64,000 nt of DNA from Clostridium hydrogeniformans DSM 21757 (GTDB lineage: Bacteria > Bacillota > Clostridia > Clostridiales > Clostridiaceae): assembly GCF_000686705.1 (NCBI RefSeq), contig NZ_JMLJ01000017.1:21263-85262 (forward strand), written 5' to 3'. The notes beneath the pieces were generated by a model. That model made no database searches. It was not told the DNA's origin and worked only from the letters and a program-made list of their open reading frames with translations. Shown here piece after piece: positions 25,969 to 35,022 of the stretch (position 1 is the stretch's first letter; every line of letters starts with the position of its first letter). The position numbers and the translations under genes were made by a program.

Positions 25969-26476
25969 ATCCACCTCTTTTAAAGTCATCATATACTTTT
26001 TCCATATAAGATATTAAATTTCCTTGGCTATGACTCTTTGAACGTACACATATATGTGCTTTATTATCACAAAGATAACACTTTCTCTCTTCCATTCCAA
26101 GATCTTTTCGGCTTATGCTTTCCTTTGTTATACTATCATAAACATCTATATCTGCAAACCTTCCTAATGGATATGTTTCTTCTATTTTTGCTGTAATTTC
26201 TTTAACTTCCCTAGAATCTTTATCCACAAGAAAAATCTCTGTAGGCCCCTCCGAGGTTATTTTAAGAATTTTCAAGTGAGTAAATGAAACAAATATATCT
26301 TCAATTATTTTTTCTATGGAAAAAAATATCTTTCTACTTAATTCATTATCTTTATATACTCCTGGATAATTAACCCTAAGGCATATTAAAGTTTTATTAT
26401 GATTTTCTAATAGGTCTTCTTGCATGGCTACTCTATTTTCTCTATCCGTTAATATCTCTAATGCTAACTTGTTCAT
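25955..26476 (-). CDS. citX: Apo-citrate/citramalate lyase phosphoribosyl-dephospho-CoA transferase
   Basis: CitX attaches the prosthetic group to a serine of the lyase acyl-carrier subunit. The 173 residues carry the family motifs PLGRFADIDVY (about residue 108) and CYLCDNKAHICVRSKSHSQ (about 133-151). It begins 3 bases after the citC stop codon and overlaps citG at its end. Its substrate here should be the CitD-like protein encoded at 30177-30440. Confidence 0.9.
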   Translation of the reverse strand: MNKLALEILTDRENRVAMQEDLLENHNKTLICLRVNYPGVYKDNELSRKIFFSIEKIIEDIFVSFTHLKILKITSEGPTEIFLVDKDSREVKEITAKIEETYPLGRFADIDVYDSITKESISRKDLGMEERKCYLCDNKAHICVRSKSHSQGNLISYMEKVYDDFKRGGYDRR

Positions 26477-26478
26477 AA

Positions 26479-27519
26479 TTAATTTGGAGAATTAATTTCT
26501 TTTAACCTTTCTCCTATCTCCCTTCCTTCCTTCGAAAGTAAAAATTCAAAGGTTGTATATGGAACTATTTCCTTAACCTTTTCCATATTACCTTCTTTTA
26601 TTAGTTTCCTAACCCTAGATGCACTAATAGGTTCTTTATCATAAACTTTTCTAGGTATTATTTTAATGTTAATATTAAATTTTTTCAATTCCTCTTTTAA
26701 AGTCTCATTATACATCCTTGTAACATTACAATAAGGCTCTTCCCCTAAATATCGTGATTTTATATTCATTTTACTACAAAAATACTTACCAAAAATTCCT
26801 CCATCTATTTTTGTATAGATATTTAGTTTATCGTCTTCCTTCTTTAAAAAATAGGTTGGAAAAGTTGCACTAGATATTATATACTCTCCTCCTGGTAATA
26901 CTTTAACATTGTCTAAATGACTAGTTCCTCTTTTTACAAGATCTATTCTATTATTAAAAGGGAAGTCTGATTTATCTTCTTCCACAACAAAAACAATAAC
27001 TTCTTTTCCTTCCTTTGCCGCTTCTTCTATAAGATATAGATGTCCATTAGTAAAAGGGTTACAATTCATAACTAATGCTACCCTCTCACTGTCTAAATCT
27101 ATATGGTATCTTTTAATGATTTTATCTATATAGGAATTTATATCTTGTATACCATTTTCCATAATTACTGCTTCTTTTGTCTCATATAATAACTTAAAAT
27201 TAAGGGAAGAAAATATATGGGCATTTTCTGGTTTTGTAAATATGAAACTATGATATATTCCTTCCTCAAACATTCTATCTATAAGATTAGTTATTAGTGT
27301 TCCTGTGATTCCTTCTCCCCTATGATTTTCATTTATGGCAAAAGCTTTAAATATATTTTTAGCTTTTGAACAGGTAGCTATTATTTCTCCCTCTTCCCTT
27401 ATCACTAGAGTATAATCTATATCATTTTCATAGCTTAAATTAAATTGTCCTAGAAATTCTTTAACTTTTTCAACCTGATGCCTATCTAAAAGATTTATTC
27501 TTTCTGATATATTAATCAT
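26479..27519 (-). CDS. citC: [Citrate/citramalate (pro-3S)-lyase] ligase
   Basis: CitC acetylates the thiol of the lyase cofactor, using acetate and ATP, and so switches the lyase on. The 346 residues show an N-terminal GNAT-like domain (AINENHRGEGITGTLITNL, about 62-80). A nucleotidyltransferase domain with the HxGH-like NPFTNGHLYLIEEA motif follows near residue 153. The ATG has AAGGAGAAA upstream. It leads the maturation operon, which is transcribed separately from, but next to, the lyase genes. Confidence 0.92.
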   Translation of the reverse strand: MINISERINLLDRHQVEKVKEFLGQFNLSYENDIDYTLVIREEGEIIATCSKAKNIFKAFAINENHRGEGITGTLITNLIDRMFEEGIYHSFIFTKPENAHIFSSLNFKLLYETKEAVIMENGIQDINSYIDKIIKRYHIDLDSERVALVMNCNPFTNGHLYLIEEAAKEGKEVIVFVVEEDKSDFPFNNRIDLVKRGTSHLDNVKVLPGGEYIISSATFPTYFLKKEDDKLNIYTKIDGGIFGKYFCSKMNIKSRYLGEEPYCNVTRMYNETLKEELKKFNINIKIIPRKVYDKEPISASRVRKLIKEGNMEKVKEIVPYTTFEFLLSKEGREIGERLKEINSPN

Positions 27520-27546
27520 AAAGTTTTCTCCTTATAACTTTAATAA

Positions 27547-27579
27547 CTCTTGGCTTTAGTATACACTTAAAACCAAGAG
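27547..27579 (-). promoter_or_regulatory. Leader hairpin before citC
   Basis: CTCTTGG (27547-27553) pairs with CCAAGAG (27573-27579), with further pairs inside. It lies 28 bases before the citC start in the expected leader and has no following T-run. It could affect mRNA stability or be a protein-binding site. Confidence 0.4.
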
Positions 27580-27674
27580 CTTGGATGAAATTTATTCTTA
27601 AATTTACAATTATATGTCCTTATCTATAAGTAAAGCTAGAAATAAGATATTGTAAAATTTAAGAAATAGCTTAG

Positions 27675-27714
27675 CTACAATTCTCATAGGGTAATGACCC
27701 TATGAGAATTGTAG
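27675..27714 (-). terminator. Terminator after the citramalate lyase alpha-subunit gene
   Basis: A perfect 18-base stem (27675-27692 with 27697-27714) with a 4-base loop lies 8 bases beyond the stop. Only a short U-poor tail follows, so some readthrough into citC is possible. Confidence 0.7.
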
Positions 27715-27721
27715 TTCCACT

Positions 27722-29260
27722 TTATTTGACTTTTTTTATAACATCAATAACTGTTCCATCTCTGTATTCTACCACAGCTACTATTTTCTCATCTGTTTCT
27801 ATTTCTTTAGGTTTTCCTGTAAGCTTTTCAGCTATATCTTTAAGTTCATCTATAGTCATAACTGGAAGTTTTGCTTCCTTAAGTTTTTCTATTAAATCCT
27901 GTCTTCTTGGATTTACTGCTATTCCTCTTTCTGTAACTAACACATCTATACTTTCTCCTGGAGTTGTAGCTGTAGTTACCTTTTCCTTTATAACAGGAAG
28001 CCTAGCTTTTATTAGGTTAGATACAATAACAGTAAGCTTTGCTCCAGCTGCAGTATCACTATGTCCTCCAGATCCCCCCATAATTACTCCATCAGACCCA
28101 GTCGATACGTTTACATTAAAATCTCTATCAATCTCTGTAGCTCCTAAAATAACTATATCAAGATTATTAACTACTGCACCTTTATTATGAGGATTACCAT
28201 ATATAGATGCAGACATGCCTTGATGGTTCTTATTAGTTTTATAGGATTGTACTGCTTTTAAATCAAAGCATTGAACATCTAAAAGTCCTTTAAATAACCC
28301 CTGTTCAACCATATCCACTATATATCCTGTAATTCCACCTGATGCGAAACTGCCCTTTATGTTATCTCTTTTCATTATATTTTCAAGTTCTTTAGCAACA
28401 GCTAAGGATATTCCTCCAGCCCCAGTTTGGAAAGACATTCCCTCCTTAACTAGTCCTGATACTTCCATAACCTTTGATGCCATTTTTGCTATTTTAAGTC
28501 CTATAGGATCTTTAGTTATTTGGGTAGTTCCTGAAACAATTCCCTTTGGATCTCCTATAGAGTCTACCTTAACCACATAATCCACATATATTTGACTAAT
28601 TTCAATAGGGCATGCTGGATATGGTACAAGATTATTTGTTATGGCAACCACCTTATCTCCATACTGACAGTCTGCCACTGCATATCCTAATGCTCCACAA
28701 GCTGCATTTCCTTCTACTCCATTTATATTTCCATAGGTATCTGCTGTTGGAGCTGCCACAAAGGCAATATCTATTTTAACATCTCCACTTTCGATGGAAC
28801 GTCCACGACCTCCATGAGTTTGCATTATCACTGGATTTTCTAATTTCCCATTAGATATAGCCTCTGCTACTGGTCCTGATATATAAGATGCTATAATCTT
28901 TGTTACTACTCCATTTTCCATATGCCCCAATAAAGGCTTATGAACTGGGAATATAGAACTTGCTGCTATTGTTATGTCCTTTATCCCTCTCTCTGCAATC
29001 TTATCCATAACCATGTTAAGCACATAATCACCATTTCTTAAATGATGATGAAAGGATATTGTTATTCCATCCTTAAGATTAAGCCTATCCAGTGCCTCAT
29101 CTATAGAATTTAACACTTTACTATCCCCTGGTAATACTACACTTTCCTTAACACTAGTTTTCGGTTTTAATATAGGGTTCTCCCTTTCTCCCTTAAAAGG
29201 AGTAACCTGTCCATATCCTTCTATATATGATGGAAGCTCTCTTCCCGCTGCATTTCTCAT
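27722..29260 (-). CDS. citF: Citramalate/citrate lyase alpha subunit (CoA transferase)
   Basis: This 512-residue subunit exchanges acetyl for citramalyl (or citryl) on the acyl carrier. It has the CitF length and typical blocks such as TISFHHHLRNGDYVLNMVMDKIAERG, MQTHGGRGR, NPRRQDL and GSGGHSDTAAGAKL. The context of mutase, methylaspartate lyase and mesaconase points to (S)-citramalate rather than citrate as the substrate. It follows citE by 19 bases with AAGGTGGG before the ATG, and is the last gene of its operon. Confidence 0.9.
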   Translation of the reverse strand: MRNAAGRELPSYIEGYGQVTPFKGERENPILKPKTSVKESVVLPGDSKVLNSIDEALDRLNLKDGITISFHHHLRNGDYVLNMVMDKIAERGIKDITIAASSIFPVHKPLLGHMENGVVTKIIASYISGPVAEAISNGKLENPVIMQTHGGRGRSIESGDVKIDIAFVAAPTADTYGNINGVEGNAACGALGYAVADCQYGDKVVAITNNLVPYPACPIEISQIYVDYVVKVDSIGDPKGIVSGTTQITKDPIGLKIAKMASKVMEVSGLVKEGMSFQTGAGGISLAVAKELENIMKRDNIKGSFASGGITGYIVDMVEQGLFKGLLDVQCFDLKAVQSYKTNKNHQGMSASIYGNPHNKGAVVNNLDIVILGATEIDRDFNVNVSTGSDGVIMGGSGGHSDTAAGAKLTVIVSNLIKARLPVIKEKVTTATTPGESIDVLVTERGIAVNPRRQDLIEKLKEAKLPVMTIDELKDIAEKLTGKPKEIETDEKIVAVVEYRDGTVIDVIKKVK

Positions 29261-29279
29261 AACTATCCCACCTTCTATA

Positions 29280-30152
29280 CTAAATTAATCCAAGGGTTTC
29301 AGCTAAATCTACTGTCTTCATAGCTCTATTTATTATTGGAGCATCCACCATCTTACCATCTAATGAAAATACCCCTTTTCCTTCTCTTTTAGCCTCTTCC
29401 ATAGCAAATAGAACCCTTTTAGCATGGGTTATTTCTTCTTTAGTTGGAGAATAAACCTCATGAATTGTATCTATCTGTCTTGGGTTTATAGAAGATTTTC
29501 CTGTCATACCTAAGCTTTTTGCTTTTCTAGTATCCTTATAAAGCCCATCTTGGTCATTGGTATCAGTAAAAGGAGTATCTATAGAACTAATTCTTAAAGC
29601 TTTACATGCAGTAGCTATTTTAGTTCTTGCATAGAAAAGTTCCTCCCCTTCCTTAGTTCTTTTAATCTCAAGATCTGAGGTTAAATCTTCCCCTCCAAGA
29701 AGGACTCCATTTACTCTTTTTGAAGCCCTTATTATAGTAGATACGTTTTCTACTCCGTAAGCAGTTTCTATTAATGCTATAAGCTTTATATATCCATTAT
29801 CAAACTTTTCTTCTTTTTCAATTTTACTAAGTATGTTATCAGCCATTATTATAGAATCTTCATTTGCCTTTGGAATAAGTATAGTATCTGGTTTTACCCT
29901 TCCTATAACTTCTAAATCCTTTGGTCCAAACTCAGTATCTAAAGGATTTATTCTCACAATTAATTCTACCTGAGAGTAATCTATATTTTTTATTGCTTCT
30001 CTAACTAAAATTCTTGCACTGTCCTTCTCTGTTAAACTAACAGCATCCTCTAAGTCTAAGATTATAGAATCTGATCCCATTACCACTGCATTTTGAAGCA
30101 TTCCTGGGTTATTACCTGGCATAAACAACATAGTTCTTCTTAGATTTTTCAT
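29280..30152 (-). CDS. citE: Citramalate/citrate lyase beta subunit
   Basis: CitE cleaves the citramalyl-ACP thioester to pyruvate and acetyl-ACP. The 290 residues have the HpcH/CitE aldolase signatures: LFMPGNNPGMLQNAV at the N terminus, DSIILDLEDAVSLTEKDSAR (about 28-47), and LIALIETAYGVEN with the metal-binding Glu. GGEDLTSDL and KSLGMTGKSSINPRQI follow. It lies between citD and citF with short gaps. Confidence 0.92.
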   Translation of the reverse strand: MKNLRRTMLFMPGNNPGMLQNAVVMGSDSIILDLEDAVSLTEKDSARILVREAIKNIDYSQVELIVRINPLDTEFGPKDLEVIGRVKPDTILIPKANEDSIIMADNILSKIEKEEKFDNGYIKLIALIETAYGVENVSTIIRASKRVNGVLLGGEDLTSDLEIKRTKEGEELFYARTKIATACKALRISSIDTPFTDTNDQDGLYKDTRKAKSLGMTGKSSINPRQIDTIHEVYSPTKEEITHAKRVLFAMEEAKREGKGVFSLDGKMVDAPIINRAMKTVDLAETLGLI

Positions 30153-30176
30153 CCCTATCCCACCTTATAGTTAATT

Positions 30177-30440
30177 TTAAACAGCTCTCATTATGGCAGT
30201 CTCTACTCTTGCCGATATGGTATAATCTAAGGCTCCCTTATCTTGTGCCTTTATAGTAATTGACTCTACTGACATTTCCTTAAGCTTATCCTCTATAACC
30301 TGAAGTATTACTTCACCAAACTGCTTTTTAACTATGCTTTCAAGATTAATTTCTATTTTTCCCTCTTCATTTGGATATACCATAATAAGTATATCATTGG
30401 ATTCTAGTGTTCCAGCCTTTGCTGGTTTAATTATCTCCAT
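30177..30440 (-). CDS. citD: Citramalate/citrate lyase gamma subunit (acyl carrier protein)
   Basis: This 87-residue carrier holds the CoA-like prosthetic group on a serine near the N terminus (KAGTLESNDILIMV, Ser14). The rest fits CitD, ending DYTISARVETAIMRA. It is the substrate of CitX, CitG product and CitC, whose genes are in the next operon. AGAGGTG precedes the ATG; the hydratase beta subunit ends 11 bases upstream. Confidence 0.9.
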   Translation of the reverse strand: MEIIKPAKAGTLESNDILIMVYPNEEGKIEINLESIVKKQFGEVILQVIEDKLKEMSVESITIKAQDKGALDYTISARVETAIMRAV

Positions 30441-30451
30441 AAAAACACCTC

Positions 30452-31015
30452 TTATTTATTATTTAGACCATCTAAGTATTGCTTTTGTCCTATTTCATAA
30501 AGGTTATTACCCTCACTATCTATAACCACTACCACTGGAAGATCTTTTACTGTAAGCTTTCTTATAGCCTCAGCTCCTAAATCCTCATAGGCTACAATCT
30601 CTGCTTCTTCTACAGATTTTCCTATTAAGGCAGCAGCTCCACCTATAGCTGCAAAATAAACTGCACCATTTTTCTTTATGGATTCTATTACTTCCTCTCC
30701 TCTAAGGCCTTTTCCTATCATTCCTTTTAATCCTCTATCTAATAATCTTGGTGCGTAGGGATCCATTCTATAACTTGTAGTAGGTCCTGCTGATCCTAAA
30801 GCCATACCTGGTTTTGCTGGAGTTGGTCCTACATAATATATTATTGAATCTTCTAAACTTATAGGTAATTCCTCTCCCTTATCTAAAAGCTCTACTAGCC
30901 TTTTATGAGCCGCATCTCTTGCTGTATATATAATTCCACTTATTAAAACACTATCCCCTGCCTTTAAATCTTTTACCTTATTCTCTGTTAGGGGTGTTGT
31001 TATTCTCTTTTCCAT
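30452..31015 (-). CDS. Class I fumarase-type hydratase, beta subunit (probable mesaconase)
   Basis: This 187-residue subunit corresponds to the C-terminal part of class I fumarases. Family blocks are GDSVLISGIIYTARDAAHKRL (about 21-41), YVGPTPAKPGMALGSAGPTTSYRMDPYAPRLLDRG and GAVYFAAIGGAAALIG. In this position it most likely hydrates mesaconate to (S)-citramalate. Class I enzymes often accept both mesaconate and fumarate. It follows the alpha-subunit gene by 16 bases. Confidence 0.9.
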   Translation of the reverse strand: MEKRITTPLTENKVKDLKAGDSVLISGIIYTARDAAHKRLVELLDKGEELPISLEDSIIYYVGPTPAKPGMALGSAGPTTSYRMDPYAPRLLDRGLKGMIGKGLRGEEVIESIKKNGAVYFAAIGGAAALIGKSVEEAEIVAYEDLGAEAIRKLTVKDLPVVVVIDSEGNNLYEIGQKQYLDGLNNK

Positions 31016-31031
31016 ACCTTCTTCCTCCCTC

Positions 31032-31874
31032 CTACAACTCTATCTCTTTGTGTCTTGTAGCATGACAATTTATATTAACTGCTACTGGAAGTCCTGCTAT
31101 ATGAGTTGGATAGTATTCTATATTTACTGAAAGTGCTGTTGTTCTTCCTCCAAAGCCTTGTGGTCCTATTCCTAATGCATTTATTTTTTCTAAAAGCTCT
31201 TCTTCAAGGTTCTTATAAAATTCATTTGGATTTCTTTCTTCCACATTTCTAAGTAATGACTTTTTCGCAAGAGCTGCTGCCTTATCGAAGGTTCCCCCAA
31301 TACCAATTCCAACCACTATAGGCGGGCAAGGATTAGGGCCTGCTTTCTTTACTGTTTCTATTACAAAATCCTTAACTCCTTCAACTCCATCTGCCGGCTT
31401 TAACATCTTTAAAGCACTCATGTTTTCTGATCCAAATCCTTTTGGAGAAACTGTTATCTTAAGTTTATCTCCCTTAACTATGTTATAAGTAATTACTGCT
31501 GGAGTATTATCTTTTGTATTTACCCTATCTAAAGGATCCTTAACTACAGATTTTCTTAAGTATCCTTCTGAATATCCTTGCCTTACCCCTTCATTTATTG
31601 CGTCTTCTAAAGAGCCTCCCACAATATGAACATCTTGGCCTAACTCTACAAATACACAAGCCATACCTGTATCTTGGCACATAGGCATTCTTTCATTCTT
31701 AGCTATATCCACATTAATAAGAATTTTATCTAAAATATCTTGAGCTATAGGAAATGTCTCTTTTTCCTTTGAGTCCTTTAATTTGTTTTTTATATCATCT
31801 GATAAAAAATAATTAGAATCTATACATAAATCTTTTACTGCCTTTATTATATCTAGTACATTAATTTCCTTCAT
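31032..31874 (-). CDS. Class I fumarase-type hydratase, alpha subunit (probable mesaconase)
   Basis: This 280-residue subunit binds the catalytic, oxygen-sensitive [4Fe-4S] cluster. Three candidate cysteine ligands are visible: MCQDTGMACVF (about 62), KAGPNPCPPIVVGIGIGG (about 180) and NCHATRH near the C terminus. GFGSENMSALKML and GIGPQGFGGRTTAL are typical. It starts a run of five genes (hydratase alpha and beta, citD, citE, citF) and has a complete AGGAGG. A terminator separates it from mal, so it may have its own promoter in the 312-base gap. Confidence 0.9.
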   Translation of the reverse strand: MKEINVLDIIKAVKDLCIDSNYFLSDDIKNKLKDSKEKETFPIAQDILDKILINVDIAKNERMPMCQDTGMACVFVELGQDVHIVGGSLEDAINEGVRQGYSEGYLRKSVVKDPLDRVNTKDNTPAVITYNIVKGDKLKITVSPKGFGSENMSALKMLKPADGVEGVKDFVIETVKKAGPNPCPPIVVGIGIGGTFDKAAALAKKSLLRNVEERNPNEFYKNLEEELLEKINALGIGPQGFGGRTTALSVNIEYYPTHIAGLPVAVNINCHATRHKEIEL

Positions 31875-32186
31875 AGAAAAGCCTCCTAAAATTTTAATTT
31901 AGACAACTTAAATAAAATAATTAGCTATATATTAAACTCATTTTAGGTAAGACACTTAAAATATATCTATACTAAGTATTTCCTAAAATAGTCCAACATA
32001 ACTACTAGTTAATTTTTAATGATGCCTTACAACATATCTATATTATAACATTACCTTGTAAAAGTTATTACCCTATGTACGTATATTAAGAGTTCTACCC
32101 CAAGGTTTTAATTGTCATAACTTAATTCTTATAGGATTTTAAAAAAGAGGCAGCTTTAGTTACTACCTCTTAAATAATATATCTTA
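31875..32186. other. Gap between mal and the hydratase alpha-subunit gene
   Basis: This 312-base region holds the terminator after mal (32145-32171) and AT-rich DNA. On the minus strand there is a TGGACTA half-site (31989-31995) like those in the gntR operator, close to a possible weak promoter. No gene is seen. Confidence 0.5.
32145..32171 (-). terminator. Terminator after methylaspartate ammonia-lyase
   Basis: A nine-pair stem (32145-32153 with 32163-32171, one G-U) is followed in the minus-strand transcript by six U. It lies 16 bases after the mal stop codon and would split the pathway genes into two transcripts, or allow partial readthrough. Confidence 0.75.
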
Positions 32187-33431
32187 CTATTTCTTTCTTC
32201 TATTAACTAAAGCTATTACTCTATTCATCTCATTATTAACAATCATATAGCCCTCATCAACACCCATACCTGGTTTAGCTAAGCATTGATCTGCTCCACA
32301 AGCTATAGCTATATTAGTACATACTTCTGAGGATCTATTAGTTTCGTTACAAGTTCCTCCACAGTATGCTCCGATTCCTTTTTTCTTACAGTATAATATA
32401 GCCTCTATTATATTATTAACTCCTCCAAGGTCTGGAGTCTTTATTTGAAGCATATGACCAGACTTATTGTCTGCAAATAGTACTACGTCCTCATAGGTAT
32501 TACACCATTCATCAGCCACTATTTCCACATCTATGTTTCTTTTTTCTAATTCTATTCTTAAATCTCTAAGAGCTTCTGCTTGCTTTTCTCTATGATCCAC
32601 ATCTACAGGACCTTCAATTCTTAGCTTAAATGGTTTCGCTGCTTCCTCAAGCTTTCCAAAATACTCCGCTATCTTTTCTGTATTATAGTCAAAAGCTACC
32701 CCTATAGTTCCATAAACATCTATATGGAATACTGGATTATAATTTTCAGAAGTTCTAAGCTTTAAAACTCTATCGCTTAACCATTTTACATATGAAAGAA
32801 GCTTTCCTCCATCATGTCCAAGTTTTTCTTCCACATTGTTAATTAATGCGTGAGGCATTACGTCTGCCCCTTTTATTATCATCTTATCTGAATTATCGTA
32901 TCTGTCATCACCAGATTGTGTGAATATAGGAATTCTTTTTATATCTACTCCTGTATTATATTCATCACGAACAATCTCAGCCATAGTTAACTTTTTGGAC
33001 TTAGCTACTCCATCTAGTATAGCTTGAGTTATTCCATATCTTATAGCTGTATGAAGTCTATTACCATTAATAGACATTCTATCAAACTCTTCTGCTAATT
33101 CCTTAAAAGAATTTAGCTCTCTTCCTATAAGCTTTGGAGCTATCTCCTTATCTATTACTGGTATAAAGTCTTCTGCTAAAAATAGAGGATCACGTCCGCC
33201 AGCACCAGAATATTGAACTGCAGCACAATCTCCATGAGCTACTTGTCCATCTTCTAATATTAACATAACTGATATGGATTCCCCAGCTTGTCTTACTGAC
33301 TTAAATCCATCTGTAACAGCTTCTCCAACATAGGTAAAGCCATCATGCTTTGCTCCATTTTTTATAGCTTTTTGGTCATCAAAATAAAATCCTGTTCTTC
33401 CTGGTGAACATACAACATCAACGATTTTCAT
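32187..33431 (-). CDS. mal: Methylaspartate ammonia-lyase
   Basis: This enolase-superfamily enzyme eliminates ammonia from (2S,3S)-3-methylaspartate to give mesaconate. Its 414 residues match the clostridial enzyme. The N terminus (MKIVDVVCSPGRTGFYFDDQ) is characteristic. Metal and catalytic parts of the barrel are seen in FHIDVYGTIG, RIEGPVDVD, IVADEWCNTYEDV and LQIKTPDLGGVNNI, with the catalytic lysine in QIKTPD. It lies 69 bases after the mutase large subunit. This enzyme is specific to the methylaspartate route of glutamate breakdown. Confidence 0.96.
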   Translation of the reverse strand: MKIVDVVCSPGRTGFYFDDQKAIKNGAKHDGFTYVGEAVTDGFKSVRQAGESISVMLILEDGQVAHGDCAAVQYSGAGGRDPLFLAEDFIPVIDKEIAPKLIGRELNSFKELAEEFDRMSINGNRLHTAIRYGITQAILDGVAKSKKLTMAEIVRDEYNTGVDIKRIPIFTQSGDDRYDNSDKMIIKGADVMPHALINNVEEKLGHDGGKLLSYVKWLSDRVLKLRTSENYNPVFHIDVYGTIGVAFDYNTEKIAEYFGKLEEAAKPFKLRIEGPVDVDHREKQAEALRDLRIELEKRNIDVEIVADEWCNTYEDVVLFADNKSGHMLQIKTPDLGGVNNIIEAILYCKKKGIGAYCGGTCNETNRSSEVCTNIAIACGADQCLAKPGMGVDEGYMIVNNEMNRVIALVNRRKK

Positions 33432-33500
33432 ATTATTGCCCTTCCTTCTTTTAAAATATTTACCCTTTTGGAATTCTTATAATTAATAATCTTTTGATTC

Positions 33501-34967
33501 TTATAAAACTATTTTCTTTTCTGGTCTTCCTACAAGCTTTCCTTTACCAACTGCAAATATATCATCTACAGTCATTTGGAATCCAACTTCTCTATTCTCA
33601 AACTTAGCTCTTTCTTCTAATTTCTTAAAGTTAAAGTCTTGAAGTTCCTTAGTAAGAGGTACATTGCCAGCTTTAAGATATCTAACTGCTCCATTATTAT
33701 CTCTAGCAGGCATCATCTTACCATTGTTAAACTTAGATGGAGCAAAAGGAATGTCTATAATTCCTGCTTCAAATCCTCTAACTGAACCTACTGCTAAATC
33801 TCCATGTCCAAGTTCAAATAGCTTATCTATCATACACTTAGTTTCTGCTTTTATTACTGCTATCTCTAACTCTAATTCCTTTGACATTGGCATTTTTTGA
33901 CCTCTAAGTAAGTTCAATGTCATCTTTGTTGCTTTAATTCCCTCTGCATTAGCTTCCTTTGTTGGAACCCCTATGGCCTCATGAGGAGTTTTAACTATAA
34001 CCTTAGTTGCTCCTGCAAGAGCAGCAGCCGCCGCACCTGTTGATATTACTCCAAAAGCCTTAGCTTCGTCTGCTGGGAATCCTCCCATCCATTGGTGGAA
34101 TACTGTGGTTACATAAACATCATTATATCCATTTGCTTTTAAATATTCATAGGTCTGTTCCTCTAAGGCTCTTATTGCAGCAACGTCTTGTATTAAGTTA
34201 CCACATTGACCATAACCTACAGTTATATTTTTAACTCCTTGTTCTGCAGCAAGTAATGCTTCTACTATAGCCACTGAATTTGATGTACTAGGTGGTACTA
34301 AAGTTCCTGTAAGTGGTCCAAAAGGTTCTCTATTTATGGACACACCTTGCTCCTCATAAAAACCAACTAGTCTATCACAATACTGCCAATCAAGGATTGT
34401 TTTTTCTATACTAACACTCTTTGCATAAGGAATATTATAAGATATTCCTCCTCCTTCATTAGAAGTCCATCCTCCAGCATGAATTATTTCAGATAATAAT
34501 CTAGCATCTGGAGTACCGTGTCTTGCCTCTAATGGAAGATCCACAGCTTCTAATACTCTTTTACAACCATCTACCCCATGGTTAACTACTGGAAATCCAT
34601 TAAGTAATGATCTTCCCGCTGCTCTACTTTCTTTAATTCCTCTTTCACATTCATCATATCTATTTTGTCTTGTATAAGAATCTATGGTAGAAGGTAAAAG
34701 ATCTGCACCGCCCTCATTTTGAAGATGCTGTAATAATTGAATATGCTCATTCATTAATGCAACTCCAGCTCTTGGTTGAGCTAAGGTCACCCCTTCTTCC
34801 TTAGCCTTTACAAGTTTCTTTGCAAAGTTTTTATGGTCTGGTACCTTCTTTAAATAATCTACAGCCTGTTGTAAATCTACACCTTTTCCTGTTGGCCAAT
34901 GATTTAATATAATTTCTCTTTCCTTGAAAAACTTCTCCTCTGTCCACTTTATATTTTTTAAATCCAC
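33501..34967 (-). CDS. glmE: Glutamate mutase epsilon subunit
   Basis: With GlmS this 488-residue subunit forms adenosylcobalamin-dependent glutamate mutase, which turns (S)-glutamate into (2S,3S)-3-methylaspartate. Length and N terminus ([38 protein letters not shown]) agree with the family. Typical TIM-barrel blocks are [40 protein letters not shown] and [16 protein letters not shown]. Translation starts at GTG, which fits the family N terminus. It follows glmL by 55 bases. Confidence 0.96.
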   Translation of the reverse strand: MDLKNIKWTEEKFFKEREIILNHWPTGKGVDLQQAVDYLKKVPDHKNFAKKLVKAKEEGVTLAQPRAGVALMNEHIQLLQHLQNEGGADLLPSTIDSYTRQNRYDECERGIKESRAAGRSLLNGFPVVNHGVDGCKRVLEAVDLPLEARHGTPDARLLSEIIHAGGWTSNEGGGISYNIPYAKSVSIEKTILDWQYCDRLVGFYEEQGVSINREPFGPLTGTLVPPSTSNSVAIVEALLAAEQGVKNITVGYGQCGNLIQDVAAIRALEEQTYEYLKANGYNDVYVTTVFHQWMGGFPADEAKAFGVISTGAAAAALAGATKVIVKTPHEAIGVPTKEANAEGIKATKMTLNLLRGQKMPMSKELELEIAVIKAETKCMIDKLFELGHGDLAVGSVRGFEAGIIDIPFAPSKFNNGKMMPARDNNGAVRYLKAGNVPLTKELQDFNFKKLEERAKFENREVGFQMTVDDIFAVGKGKLVGRPEKKIVL

Positions 34968-35022
34968 CTTGATTTCCCTACCCTTCTTAATTTATATAGT
35001 TTTACCCACAAAATACTACTCT

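Noticed and set aside
27722..29260. Annotation as a true citrate lyase for citrate fermentation
   Set aside because: No citrate transporter or oxaloacetate decarboxylase is near, and the whole methylaspartate pathway surrounds it, so citramalate is the likelier substrate; not excluded by sequence.
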